DNA of 64,000 nucleotides from Flavobacteriia bacterium (GTDB taxonomy: Bacteria; Bacteroidota; Bacteroidia; Flavobacteriales; Flavobacteriaceae): the NCBI GenBank assembly GCA_004293165.1, contig RDYL01000002.1:62001-126000 (forward strand), given 5' to 3'. Made by a program: the position numbers and the translations under genes. The notes beneath the pieces are model-generated. The model made no database searches. It was given only the letters and a program-made list of their open reading frames with translations, and was not told the origin of the DNA. Numbering within the stretch: the first letter of the stretch is position 1; each line of letters starts with the position of its first letter. Shown here one piece after another: positions 1 to 7,370 of the stretch.

Positions 1-1662
1 ATCTCTACGAACTAAAGCATTATCTAATAAAGTATAATAAGTTGAAACATCCACTTTTAAACTTTTTCCGAACATCTTCGCTACATTCAAATCTACATTA
101 TAGGCATATTCTGCCTCTAAATTAGGATTTGGTATAACAACCGAACCCGGTTCAGAATCAAACACTTTTCCCACATCATCCACATTGGGCGAACGAAAAG
201 CCGTTGCTGCATTTGAACTAATAACCCATTTATCTGTTGGACGAAAAACAATTCCAGCACTTCCTGTTAAAGAACCATTATCAATATTGGCTTCTGTAAA
301 TGGAAAGGGATAAAATGTAGTATCAAAATCGGCTTTCAAAATAAACTGATTATATCGTAAGCCTGCTTGAAGCAATGTCTTTTCAGAAATTTTATATTGG
401 TCGTTCATATAAATACCAATCGATTGCCAAGTAGCTTGTGGATATCTTGCCGGACCCACCGTGCTTGATCCTACTACAATGTCTTCATTAATTCCGGTTG
501 AATTAACATCGTTTAAAACATATTCAAATCCGTAGAAAACTTTGTTACTGGCACCGGTAGCTTTCGTAAAATCGGTATTCAATGAATAAGCGTTTACTTT
601 TTCAATTCTAATTTCTCTATTTGCATTATTAATGCCTCTACTCACACGACTTTCTTCAAAAAACTGATGTGCTAATCGCAATGACATTTCATCAAATAAC
701 TTAGATTTTGATTGATGCGTGATATTCAAATTATTCATAATCCATTTTTGCGGACCATAATAAAATTCGCCATAACGAGGCAAACCAGCACTATTATAAC
801 GAATATGTCTGTCGTAGCGCGAGTAACTTGAGGTTTCCGAAAAATGAAAACCGTATTGAAAATCCCAATTTTCATTAGGCTGAAAACGTACTTTTTGCAT
901 CAAATTAATTTGCGAATAAGCAGTTGGTTTTTGAACCAATGGGTTGTCATTAGTAACCACTACGTCTACCCCATTTTGTCGTTGCACATAAAAAGGTCGT
1001 AAATATTCTTCAGGTCCGTGTGAACCCATTCGTAAATCACCAAAATCATTTGAACTGATGCTGGTAACCGAAGCCCATTTTTTCCAACCGACATTCACAT
1101 CAAAATGTCCTGTTTTTTCATTATTCGCAGAAGAATATCGCGTTACTGCGCTACCAGAAACAACTGTTTTTTCTTCGTTTGAAAATTGAGGTGTTAAAGT
1201 TTGAAAACTCATCACTCCACCAATAGCATCACTTCCGTACATTACAGAACCCGGACCAAATAACACTTCTGTCCGTTCCGTTGCAAACGGATCTAATGAA
1301 ATTACATTTTGAATATTTCCACCTCTAAAAATAGCGGTATTCATTCTTATTCCGTCTATCGCATACAATAATCTATTGGTGGCAAAACCACGAATCATTG
1401 GACTTCCGCCACCTTGCTGACTTTTTTGCATAAACACTTTACCAGAAACGGTTAGTAAATCAGCAGCAGTTTGCGGATTTTGCAAGACAACTTTATTTGC
1501 TGTAATCACCGAAATTTTCTGAGGAATTGATTTAGAATTTTGTTTCCATCGATTTGCTGAAACAACTATTTCTTCTAATTCAGTTGCAACTGTATCTTTT
1601 ACTGTTTGTGAAAATCCTATAAAAGGCAATAGCACAACAGCATAAAAAATAATTTTTCTCAT
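1..1662 (-). CDS. TonB-dependent outer-membrane receptor, haem/haemoglobin type (C-terminus cut by window)
   Basis: The frame is open from an ATG at 1662 to the window edge (554 codons, no stop). It begins with a signal peptide ending near GFSQ, then a TonB-box-like EEIVVSANR and a plug domain with QGGGSPMIRGF and YAIDGIRMN, typical of the TonB-dependent haemoglobin/transferrin/lactoferrin receptor family. Near the window start, FRSP (coded at 187-198) and NPNL (about 118-130) recall the FRAP/NPNL box of haem receptors, but no histidine lies between them, so the haem assignment is inferred from family resemblance. The protein would import a ligand through the outer membrane using TonB energy. 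It follows the small gene at 1736-2272 with a 73-nt gap and is probably cotranscribed with it. Family confidence is high; substrate confidence is moderate. Confidence 0.85.
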   Translation of the reverse strand, partial: MRKIIFYAVVLLPFIGFSQTVKDTVATELEEIVVSANRWKQNSKSIPQKISVITANKVVLQNPQTAADLLTVSGKVFMQKSQQGGGSPMIRGFATNRLLYAIDGIRMNTAIFRGGNIQNVISLDPFATERTEVLFGPGSVMYGSDAIGGVMSFQTLTPQFSNEEKTVVSGSAVTRYSSANNEKTGHFDVNVGWKKWASVTSISSNDFGDLRMGSHGPEEYLRPFYVQRQNGVDVVVTNDNPLVQKPTAYSQINLMQKVRFQPNENWDFQYGFHFSETSSYSRYDRHIRYNSAGLPRYGEFYYGPQKWIMNNLNITHQSKSKLFDEMSLRLAHQFFEESRVSRGINNANREIRIEKVNAYSLNTDFTKATGASNKVFYGFEYVLNDVNSTGINEDIVVGSSTVGPARYPQATWQSIGIYMNDQYKISEKTLLQAGLRYNQFILKADFDTTFYPFPFTEANIDNGSLTGSAGIVFRPTDKWVISSNAATAFRSPNVDDVGKVFDSEPGSVVIPNPNLEAEYAYNVDLNVAKMFGKSLKVDVSTYYTLLDNALVRRD

Positions 1663-1735
1663 TTTTTAAGAATATATTTATTAATTCTAATTTATTTAAT
1701 GGTTTCAATACTCTTACTAAATATTGAAAAAATCT

Positions 1736-2272
1736 TTAAGAAAAACTATTGGGAGGAGGGGTATCTAATTTTATGAATAAATAATGGTAAAAATTATTTA
1801 TACAGCTATTATTATAAAAACTACGAATAGCTAAAAATGGTTGCCATGCAACAACTTGCTCAAAAAACAAAGATTTATAAAACTGAATTATTTGAGATTG
1901 TTTCTCCTTAGTAGGTATATCGTTTTGGTAAACATTAACTAATAATTTACTCAATTGCTGATTCAGTTTAGTTTCTTCAAAATCCCACCAACACCAATAT
2001 TTAACAGAGTCTTTTGTAGTAATTTTATCTACGATATCATACATTTGATTGTTGAATTCAAACTCTTTGGAATGTTTCCACTTTAACTCCGTAGTAGTTT
2101 CAGTTTTTGAAAATTTTAAAAGTACCAATTCACATTTATCAATACCCGCAATCATTTTCCATTTTACTTCTTTTTTAACAACACGTTTTCTGTGTTGTAT
2201 CCAAGTATAGGTTACAACTGCAGGTGCTATTAATAAAAATAACAGAAAAATACTGGCGATTTTTTTTCTCAA
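1736..2272 (-). CDS. Small membrane-anchored protein upstream of the TonB receptor, unknown function
   Basis: 178 residues with one N-terminal hydrophobic segment (about residues 5-23) and then a soluble, probably periplasmic domain. Cysteines lie in GIDKCELVLL and KYWCWWDFEE, the latter unusually rich in tryptophan, and the tail ends in a PPP run. The start used is TTG at 2270-2272, since no ATG precedes the hydrophobic segment; a TATATTTG box lies about 17 nt upstream. I do not recognise a named domain. Its position directly before the receptor suggests an accessory role in the same uptake function, but that is inference from context only. Confidence 0.6.
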   Translation of the reverse strand: MRKKIASIFLLFLLIAPAVVTYTWIQHRKRVVKKEVKWKMIAGIDKCELVLLKFSKTETTTELKWKHSKEFEFNNQMYDIVDKITTKDSVKYWCWWDFEETKLNQQLSKLLVNVYQNDIPTKEKQSQIIQFYKSLFFEQVVAWQPFLAIRSFYNNSCINNFYHYLFIKLDTPPPNSFS

Positions 2273-2289
2273 TATTAAATAATAATCCC

Positions 2290-2297
2290 CAAATATA
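2290..2297 (-). promoter_or_regulatory. Candidate -7 box for the 178-aa gene and receptor
   Basis: TATATTTG on the minus strand matches the Bacteroidota TAnnTTTG element and lies just upstream of the TTG start at 2272. No good -33 TTTG is present at the usual distance, so this is a weak call. Confidence 0.35.
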
Positions 2298-2305
2298 CCA
2301 AAAAG

Positions 2306-3556
2306 TTACATGCCACTTCTAATAGCTTCCACTGGATCTAATTTAGAAGCAGAAATAGCCGGAATAATTCCAGAAATTAGTCCAATAAAAGCAGCCAATC
2401 CTGAACCTAACAACATGTTTGCTGCGCTTAATACAAATTCAAAATCCAATGCCGATGAAAGAATTAAAGCGATAATCCAAACTAAAAACATTCCTACCAT
2501 TCCACCTATTAAAGATAAAATAACGGCTTCAAACAAGAATTGAAACAAAATGAATTTATTTTTAGCACCAAGCGCTTTTTGTATTCCGATTAAGTTAGTA
2601 CGTTCTTTTACTGATACAAACATGATGTTTGCAATACCAAATCCGCCTACTAGTAAGGAAAAGGCACTGATAATCCATCCTATCATGTTCATTTGTCCAA
2701 TGATATTATCAATAAAATCTGTAAAACCAGATAATACATTCATGAAAAAGTTATCAATTTCACCTGTTTTCACGCCTCTATGTGTACGAAGTTTTTGAGC
2801 TAATTCGGCTTTAAATTCTTCCACATCAATACCCTTTACAGGTTTTATTAAAATAGCAGGCGTTAACGTTTTATTATTATCACCATAGAGTCTTCTTAAA
2901 AAATTAACTGGAAAAAATACCGCAACATCATTACTGTCACCAAAAGTACTTTGTCCTTGCTTTTTTAGCACACCAATAACCGTAAATTTCTGACCATACA
3001 AACGTACTTTTTTACCGATAGGGTCGCTATTTTCGAACAAACCAGTGGCTACTTCACTTCCAATAACAATTACTGGACTTCCAGAATTAGATTCCGATTC
3101 GTTAAACAAACGACCTTTGTCGATTTTAATAGGTTCTATCTCAAAAAAATCTTCGGTTGACGGTTTAACACGAATAGAATTTACTGTTTTAGACTCGTAT
3201 TTAATGTTTTCGTTTCGGGTAAATAAATTGAAAGAGATTTTATCGATTCCATTAACATTACGTTTTATGTGTTCAAATTCATCATAAGTAACATCTGGAA
3301 ATTGCTCTCGTTTCCATTTAGGAATTTCAGAAGGACCGAATGAAAAACGCATTAAATACACTGTATTCATGTCCATATCACTCAAATCTTCCTTAATTTT
3401 TTTATCCATAGAATCTACCGCAGCCAACACCGCAATAATGGAAAAAATACCAATGGTAACGCCTAACAACGACAAAAGTGTACGCAATTTATTGTTGCGC
3501 AACGCGTTAATGGCAAAACTGAAACTCTCTGAAAGTAATCGTAAATATAAAAGCAT
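2306..3556 (-). CDS. MacB-like ABC transporter permease
   Basis: 416 residues with the MacB/FtsX architecture: one N-terminal membrane helix (about 28-48, after LRNNKLRTLLSLLGVTIG), a large periplasmic MacB_PCD domain (about 55-270), then three C-terminal helices ending in PAISASKLDPVEAIRSGM, the usual FtsX-type ending. Family members work with an ABC ATPase, and often a membrane fusion protein, in efflux or lipoprotein-type transport. No ATPase gene adjoins it here, so the partner must be elsewhere. It is read away from the divergent gene at 3647. Permease family confidence is high; substrate unknown. Confidence 0.9.
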   Translation of the reverse strand: MLLYLRLLSESFSFAINALRNNKLRTLLSLLGVTIGIFSIIAVLAAVDSMDKKIKEDLSDMDMNTVYLMRFSFGPSEIPKWKREQFPDVTYDEFEHIKRNVNGIDKISFNLFTRNENIKYESKTVNSIRVKPSTEDFFEIEPIKIDKGRLFNESESNSGSPVIVIGSEVATGLFENSDPIGKKVRLYGQKFTVIGVLKKQGQSTFGDSNDVAVFFPVNFLRRLYGDNNKTLTPAILIKPVKGIDVEEFKAELAQKLRTHRGVKTGEIDNFFMNVLSGFTDFIDNIIGQMNMIGWIISAFSLLVGGFGIANIMFVSVKERTNLIGIQKALGAKNKFILFQFLFEAVILSLIGGMVGMFLVWIIALILSSALDFEFVLSAANMLLGSGLAAFIGLISGIIPAISASKLDPVEAIRSGM

Positions 3557-3646
3557 AATACTGAGCTATTACTATAAGTAGAGTTATGTATGAAAATGTT
3601 ACAATTGGAGGGAATTTATTTATATTTGGAAACCAAAATCAAGCAA

Positions 3647-4327
3647 ATGAAAAAAATATTTTCATCAATAGTTTTAGTTATTTTAATTACTATCAGTTTA
3701 TTATTTTACAGATTTAATACCATAAATACAATTCAAAATGAGAAAAAAGAAATATTATATGAATTTGAGAATTTCTGTATAGAAAACGGAATTCCTGATT
3801 CAAAAAAAGAATTTGAAAATTTTGTTATCTATGCAAATCAAATAAATACAGTTAAATATAAAAGTTTTGAGAACGAATATTCTTTTGAAAGAAAAAAAGA
3901 CAGCGTCACAGTTTCAGTTAAAAATATTCTTAATTTCAATGAAAAAAAATTTAATATAATTGAAACAAAAATTGATACCTCAAAAATTTGTGATGAAGAT
4001 AGATTATTAAAATATTTAAGTTTTAACCAATATTCATCCGATAGTAATTATTTGATATTTAATAAAAAATTAGAATCTTTTACAAGTAAAAACTATGACA
4101 CAATAAGTGCTAACAAATACAATGTAATAGATTTCAAAGAAAAACTTAGATTTAAAAAGTTACTTTTTACATTTAAAAACAATAAAATTGCATGCAAATG
4201 TAATGACAACTTAAATGAAAAATTGACTGAAAAAATCAAAACCGATTTAAACTCATTTTTCAACAAGAATCCTGATTTAAAAAACAATAAATACAATAAA
4301 AATTTTGGTTTTATTTTACATGAGTAA
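3647..4327 (+). CDS. Orphan AT-rich protein with N-terminal membrane anchor
   Basis: I place the start at the ATG at 3647 (226 residues) rather than the longer frame from 3590, because the protein then opens with MKKIFSSIVLVILI, a good signal anchor, and a TATATTTG box lies at 3621-3628. The remainder is very rich in lysine, asparagine and isoleucine, with CKCND near residue 192. No recognisable domain. The base composition is more AT-rich than the flanking core genes, which fits an acquired or fast-evolving gene. Its 3' end lies 2 nt before the first 43-bp direct repeat, so it was probably the original upstream neighbour of purH before the island at 4373-5629 appeared. Confidence 0.6.
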   Translation: MKKIFSSIVLVILITISLLFYRFNTINTIQNEKKEILYEFENFCIENGIPDSKKEFENFVIYANQINTVKYKSFENEYSFERKKDSVTVSVKNILNFNEKKFNIIETKIDTSKICDEDRLLKYLSFNQYSSDSNYLIFNKKLESFTSKNYDTISANKYNVIDFKEKLRFKKLLFTFKNNKIACKCNDNLNEKLTEKIKTDLNSFFNKNPDLKNNKYNKNFGFILHE

Positions 4328-4329
4328 GT

Positions 4330-4372
4330 AAAATATAAAACAATAAAGTTTGACTATTTTAAGAAGTATAAC
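4330..4372 (+). repeat. 43-bp direct repeat, left copy
   Basis: Identical over 43 nt to 5587-5629. It carries the TTTG (4349-4352) that serves as the -33 element in the right copy, but here the matching -7 box is missing because REP1 sequence follows. It is thus an orphaned half promoter. Confidence 0.9.
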
Positions 4373-4374
4373 CC

Positions 4375-4405
4375 ACGCTAGCGCGAGCGTCACGCTCGTG
4401 CCCAC
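4375..4405 (-). repeat. REP1 palindromic element
   Basis: 31 nt, 30 of which match REP2 (4979-5009) in inverse orientation. The core CGAGCGT-C-ACGCTCG is a 7-bp perfect hairpin. Read on the minus strand it starts with GTGG, a candidate guide tetranucleotide next to the hairpin as in other REP/RAYT pairs. It sits 21 nt before the RAYT start codon. It is GC-rich in an AT-rich setting. Confidence 0.85.
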
Positions 4406-4426
4406 AAAGAAATTAAAAACAACCCT

Positions 4427-4975
4427 ATGAGCAGAAAATACAAATTTGCAGAAAAAGACGGAGCTTATTTCGTTTCATTTGCTACTGTATATTGGATAGA
4501 TGTTTTTACAAGAATTGATTATTTTGACACCATAATCGAATCCTTAGATTATTGCAGAAAAAACAAAGGAATGGAAATTTATGGTTATTGTATTATGCCA
4601 AGTCACATTCATTTAATTTTTCGTTCATCCTTAGGCGATCCATCAGGATTAATGAGAGATTTTAAAGGTTTCACATCTAGAAAAATGTTAAAGGCAATTG
4701 CAGAAAATCCTCAAGAAAGCAGAAAAGATTGGTTACTTTGGATGTTTGAAAAAGCGGGTAAGAAAAATAGTAATGTTGAAAAAAGTCAATTTTGGCAACA
4801 AAATAACCAACCTATTGAAATTTGGTCTTTAAAAGTATTTGAACAAAAATTAAATTACATTCATAATAATCCTGTAGAAACTGGTTTTGTTACTGACCCA
4901 ATTGATTGGAAATACAGTAGTGCAAGAAATTATGGTAATAACGACCAAACTGTTATAGAAATTGACTTGAATTAG
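4427..4975 (+). CDS. REP-associated tyrosine transposase (RAYT, Y1 HUH, IS200-like)
   Basis: 182 residues, of normal family length. The HUH motif is H60-I-H62 in MPSHIHLIFR and the catalytic tyrosine is probably Y144 in KLNYIHNNPVE, both standard for the IS200/RAYT superfamily of single-strand DNA nucleases. The C-terminus carries the usual DWKYSSARNY. RAYTs cut and join REP sequences; here REP1 and REP2 flank the gene as an inverted pair, with their GTGG feet pointing to the gene. All motifs are present and the frame is intact, so the enzyme could be active. Unlike true IS200 elements, RAYT genes are usually single copy and vertically kept; whether this one moves cannot be seen here. Confidence 0.92.
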   Translation: MSRKYKFAEKDGAYFVSFATVYWIDVFTRIDYFDTIIESLDYCRKNKGMEIYGYCIMPSHIHLIFRSSLGDPSGLMRDFKGFTSRKMLKAIAENPQESRKDWLLWMFEKAGKKNSNVEKSQFWQQNNQPIEIWSLKVFEQKLNYIHNNPVETGFVTDPIDWKYSSARNYGNNDQTVIEIDLN

Positions 4976-4978
4976 ATT

Positions 4979-5009
4979 GTGGGCACGAGCGTGACGCTCG
5001 CGCTAGCGA
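4979..5009 (+). repeat. REP2 palindromic element, inverted relative to REP1
   Basis: Begins GTGGGCACGAGCGTGACGC and ends in GCTAGCGA. It is the reverse complement of REP1 with one mismatch, and begins 3 nt after the RAYT stop. REP1 and REP2 form a BIME-like inverted pair around the transposase gene. Confidence 0.85.
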
Positions 5010-5050
5010 CGAAAAAATATAATTATAGAACCTGATCAATAAAATTAAAA

Positions 5051-5539
5051 ATGACAAAAATATTTTATCTTTTTTTAAGTTTTTACTTAGCCCAAAGCGA
5101 TTCATTCATAGAAAAAACAACAGCCGATTTTAATTCAAATAGCAATTTTTTAGTTTTAGACATTAAAGCAAAAAATTACAACGGGCTTGCAATTATTGAA
5201 AATGATGATTTATTTACATTTTATCAAATCACACAAAATAAAAACAAACAAGAGTATAAATTATTAGCTCAAGAAATTCTTACTAAAAAGAATCATATAG
5301 AAATAAAGGAAGATTCCATTGAAAAATGGGGATTTGTAAAAGTAAAAGAATCTAATAAAATCAAAAGTAAATTTAAAAAAGGGTTAAAAAGTTTCATTAA
5401 AATTTATTTCAATGACGACTTGGTTGAAAAAGGAATTACAAATGAAGAAGAAAGGGCATTTATTATAAAAATTTTATTTGAAAACAAAATATCAAGTTAT
5501 ATTGATGACGAAACTGGCCTGTTAATTTTAAATAAATAA
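5051..5539 (+). CDS. Orphan small protein carried between REP2 and REP3, unknown function
   Basis: 162 residues; ATG start with a short hydrophobic N-terminus (IFYLFLSFYLAQS) that looks like a signal peptide. The mature part is lysine/glutamate/isoleucine-rich without recognisable motifs; a segment KFKKGLKSFIKIYF is strongly basic. It lies wholly inside the REP-bounded island with REP2 42 nt upstream and REP3 12 nt downstream, so it may be a passenger. Its lack of resemblance to the RAYT gene and its AT-rich composition argue for separate origin. It could also be a non-functional frame, but the good start, signal-like N-terminus and length favour a gene. Confidence 0.5.
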   Translation: MTKIFYLFLSFYLAQSDSFIEKTTADFNSNSNFLVLDIKAKNYNGLAIIENDDLFTFYQITQNKNKQEYKLLAQEILTKKNHIEIKEDSIEKWGFVKVKESNKIKSKFKKGLKSFIKIYFNDDLVEKGITNEEERAFIIKILFENKISSYIDDETGLLILNK

Positions 5540-5551
5540 CAATATAACTCA

Positions 5552-5580
5552 ATGCTAGCGCGCGTCACGCTCGTGCCCAC
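5552..5580 (-). repeat. REP3 palindromic element with a 2-nt deletion in the hairpin
   Basis: Same orientation as REP1. It matches REP1 from GCTAGCGCG to GTGCCCAC except that two nucleotides (AG) are missing in one arm, which damages the 7-bp stem. Probably a degenerate REP, no longer a good RAYT substrate. Confidence 0.75.
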
Positions 5581-5586
5581 TAAGAA

Positions 5587-5629
5587 AAAATATAAAACAA
5601 TAAAGTTTGACTATTTTAAGAAGTATAAC
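5587..5629 (+). repeat. 43-bp direct repeat, right copy, containing the purH -33 region
   Basis: Identical to 4330-4372. TTTG at 5606-5609 is spaced 20 nt from TACTTTTG at 5630-5637, giving a complete promoter only in this copy. Confidence 0.9.
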
Positions 5630-5637
5630 TACTTTTG
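5606..5637 (+). promoter_or_regulatory. purH promoter (Bacteroidota type)
   Basis: TTTG (5606-5609), 20-nt spacer, TACTTTTG (5630-5637). It fits the TTTG-N19-TAnnTTTG consensus within one base of spacing. The -7 box lies 57 nt before the purH ATG. The left half is inside the 43-bp direct repeat and the right half outside it. Confidence 0.75.
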
Positions 5638-5694
5638 CACCACGAAAACAACAACATATATCTGAGACCTATTCAGATACAACAACACAACACC

Positions 5695-7227
5695 ATGAAC
5701 ACAACAAAAAAAATTGCTTCGGCATTGATTTCTGTATTTGACAAAAACGGTTTAGAACCTATTGTTAAAGCGCTTCACCAAAACAATGTAACCATTTATT
5801 CTACGGGCGGAACTGAAACTTTTATTAAAGATTTAGGCATTCCAGTAGTTGCTGTAGAAGATATTACGGCTTTTCCAGAAATTTTAGGAGGAAGAGTAAA
5901 AACGTTGCATCCAAAAATCTTCGGTGGTATTTTAAACCGTCAAGACCATGCGGGTGATGTGGAGCAAATGAAAGAATTCAACATTCCGCAAATCGATTTA
6001 GTGATTGTGGATTTGTATCCGTTTGAAAAAACGGTTGCTTCAGGTGCTGGAGAACAAGATATTATCGAGAAAATTGATATCGGTGGAATTTCGTTAATTA
6101 GAGCTGCTGCAAAAAATTTCAAAGACACAGTAATTGTTCCTTCTGTTGAGCAATATGCGCCATTTTTGAATTTCTATACTGAAAATAACGGTGCTACTAC
6201 TTTAGAAAATAGAAAATTATTAGCTTCAAGAGCTTTTAATGTTTCTTCACATTATGATTCGGCTATTTTTAACTACTTCAATCAAGTTTTTGAAGAACCA
6301 GTTTTAAAAATCAGCGAGCAAAACGGAAACGTATTGCGTTATGGTGAAAATCCACATCAAAAAGGATTTTTCTATGGCGATTTCGATAAAATGTTTACCA
6401 AAGTGCACGGAAAAGAATTATCATACAACAATTTATTAGACGTTGATGCTGCCGTAAATTTAATGAACGAATTCAAAAATGACAATCCAACTTTTGCAAT
6501 TTTAAAACACAATAACGCTTGTGGTTTAGCAACAAGAAATACGATGAAAGATGCGTATTTAGATGCTTTAGCAGGTGATCCAACTTCAGCTTTTGGCGGT
6601 GTTTTAATTGCGAATGGAAAAATTGATGTCGCTACAGCAAATGAAATCAACCAATTGTTCTGCGAAGTGGTAATTGCTCCGGCTTACGACCAAGTAGCAA
6701 TTGATATTTTAGAAGAAAAGAAAAACAGAATTATCTTAATCCAAAACGAAGTGAAATTACCACAAAAAACCGTTCGTACTTGTTTAAACGGTGTTTTAGT
6801 GCAAGATAAAGACAATGTTACCGATTCAAAAGACCATTTAAAAACGGTTACAACGGCAGTTCCAACCGAAGAAGAAATTGAAGATTTATTATTTGCTTCG
6901 AAAATTTGTAAACACACTAAATCAAATACGATTGTATTTGCAAAAAACAAACAATTGTGTGCTTCTGGAACAGGACAAACTTCAAGAGTAGATGCTTTAC
7001 GCCATGCAATTGAAAAAGCAACTTCATTTGAATTTGATTTAACCGGGGCTGTGATGGCAAGTGATGCATTTTTCCCTTTCCCAGATTGTGTAGAAATCGC
7101 AAATAAAGCAGGAATTACAGCGGTGATTCAACCAGGAGGTTCTATAAAAGATGAGTTAAGTATTTCTTATTGTAACGATAATAATATGGCAATGGTATTC
7201 ACTGGAATCCGTCATTTCAAACACTAA
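5695..7227 (+). CDS. purH: Bifunctional AICAR formyltransferase / IMP cyclohydrolase
   Basis: 510 residues from the ATG at 5695. A longer frame begins at a TTG at 5635, but that codon is part of the promoter -7 box, so it cannot be the start. PurH catalyses the last two steps of purine synthesis, AICAR to FAICAR and FAICAR to IMP, in the cytoplasm. The N-terminal MGS-like cyclohydrolase domain (about 1-150) shows STGGTE, ILGGRVKTLHP and LYPFEKTV; the C-terminal transformylase shows LRYGENPHQ, LKHNNACGLA, DPTSAFGGV and DAFFPFPD, with the PGGS end. It is intact and near the usual length. It is monocistronic, ended by the hairpin at 7252-7288. Its promoter has been touched by the REP/RAYT island. 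Confidence 0.98.
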   Translation: MNTTKKIASALISVFDKNGLEPIVKALHQNNVTIYSTGGTETFIKDLGIPVVAVEDITAFPEILGGRVKTLHPKIFGGILNRQDHAGDVEQMKEFNIPQIDLVIVDLYPFEKTVASGAGEQDIIEKIDIGGISLIRAAAKNFKDTVIVPSVEQYAPFLNFYTENNGATTLENRKLLASRAFNVSSHYDSAIFNYFNQVFEEPVLKISEQNGNVLRYGENPHQKGFFYGDFDKMFTKVHGKELSYNNLLDVDAAVNLMNEFKNDNPTFAILKHNNACGLATRNTMKDAYLDALAGDPTSAFGGVLIANGKIDVATANEINQLFCEVVIAPAYDQVAIDILEEKKNRIILIQNEVKLPQKTVRTCLNGVLVQDKDNVTDSKDHLKTVTTAVPTEEEIEDLLFASKICKHTKSNTIVFAKNKQLCASGTGQTSRVDALRHAIEKATSFEFDLTGAVMASDAFFPFPDCVEIANKAGITAVIQPGGSIKDELSISYCNDNNMAMVFTGIRHFKH

Positions 7228-7251
7228 TATTTACTTAAATTAACATAATTT

Positions 7252-7288
7252 AAAAGCGTATTAAAAAATAATATTTTAATACGCTTTT
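7252..7288 (+). terminator. Intrinsic terminator after purH
   Basis: Perfect 15-bp stem: 7252-7266 (AAAAGCGTATTAAAA) pairs with 7274-7288, with a 7-nt loop and a T-rich tail. It lies 24 nt after the purH stop. Confidence 0.85.
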
Positions 7289-7290
7289 AT

Positions 7291-7323
7291 TTTGAATTAT
7301 TCCAGATTATTTTTATAATTTTG
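7291..7323 (+). promoter_or_regulatory. Candidate promoter of the mreBCD-mrdA-rodA operon
   Basis: TTTG at 7291-7294 and TAATTTTG at 7316-7323, with a 21-nt spacer, slightly longer than the 19-nt ideal. It leaves a leader of about 40 nt before the mreB ATG at 7371. Confidence 0.55.
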
Positions 7324-7370
7324 CGAGTTGAATACTATCATTCATAAAACTCTAAATACTACTCAAACTT

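Larger units (their letters stand above)
4330..5629. mobile_element. REP/RAYT island flanked by a perfect 43-bp direct repeat
   Basis: Order seen: 43-bp repeat (4330-4372), REP1 (4375-4405), RAYT gene (4427-4975), REP2 inverted (4979-5009), a 162-aa orphan gene (5051-5539), REP3 with a 2-nt deletion (5552-5580), and the second 43-bp repeat (5587-5629). The second repeat runs directly into the -7 box of the purH promoter, while the first runs into REP1. Removing one repeat and the 1.2 kb between them would join the orphan gene at 3647-4327 to an intact purH promoter. RAYT transposases are not known to leave long target duplications, so the 43-bp repeat needs another explanation, such as insertion by a repair-linked event or segmental duplication. 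Confidence 0.65.

Noticed and set aside
2310..3581. Plus-strand frames opposite the MacB-like gene
   Set aside because: They are antisense shadows without start context, domains or promoters.
4427..4975. Full IS200/IS605 insertion sequence with tnpB
   Set aside because: No tnpB or omega RNA is present, and the REP flanks and protein length fit a RAYT.
5635..5694. Longer PurH start from TTG
   Set aside because: The TTG is part of the promoter -7 box and cannot be translated; the ATG at 5695 fits the family N-terminus.
5638..5694. Purine riboswitch in the purH leader
   Set aside because: The leader is under 60 nt, rich in A and C, and shows no three-way junction.
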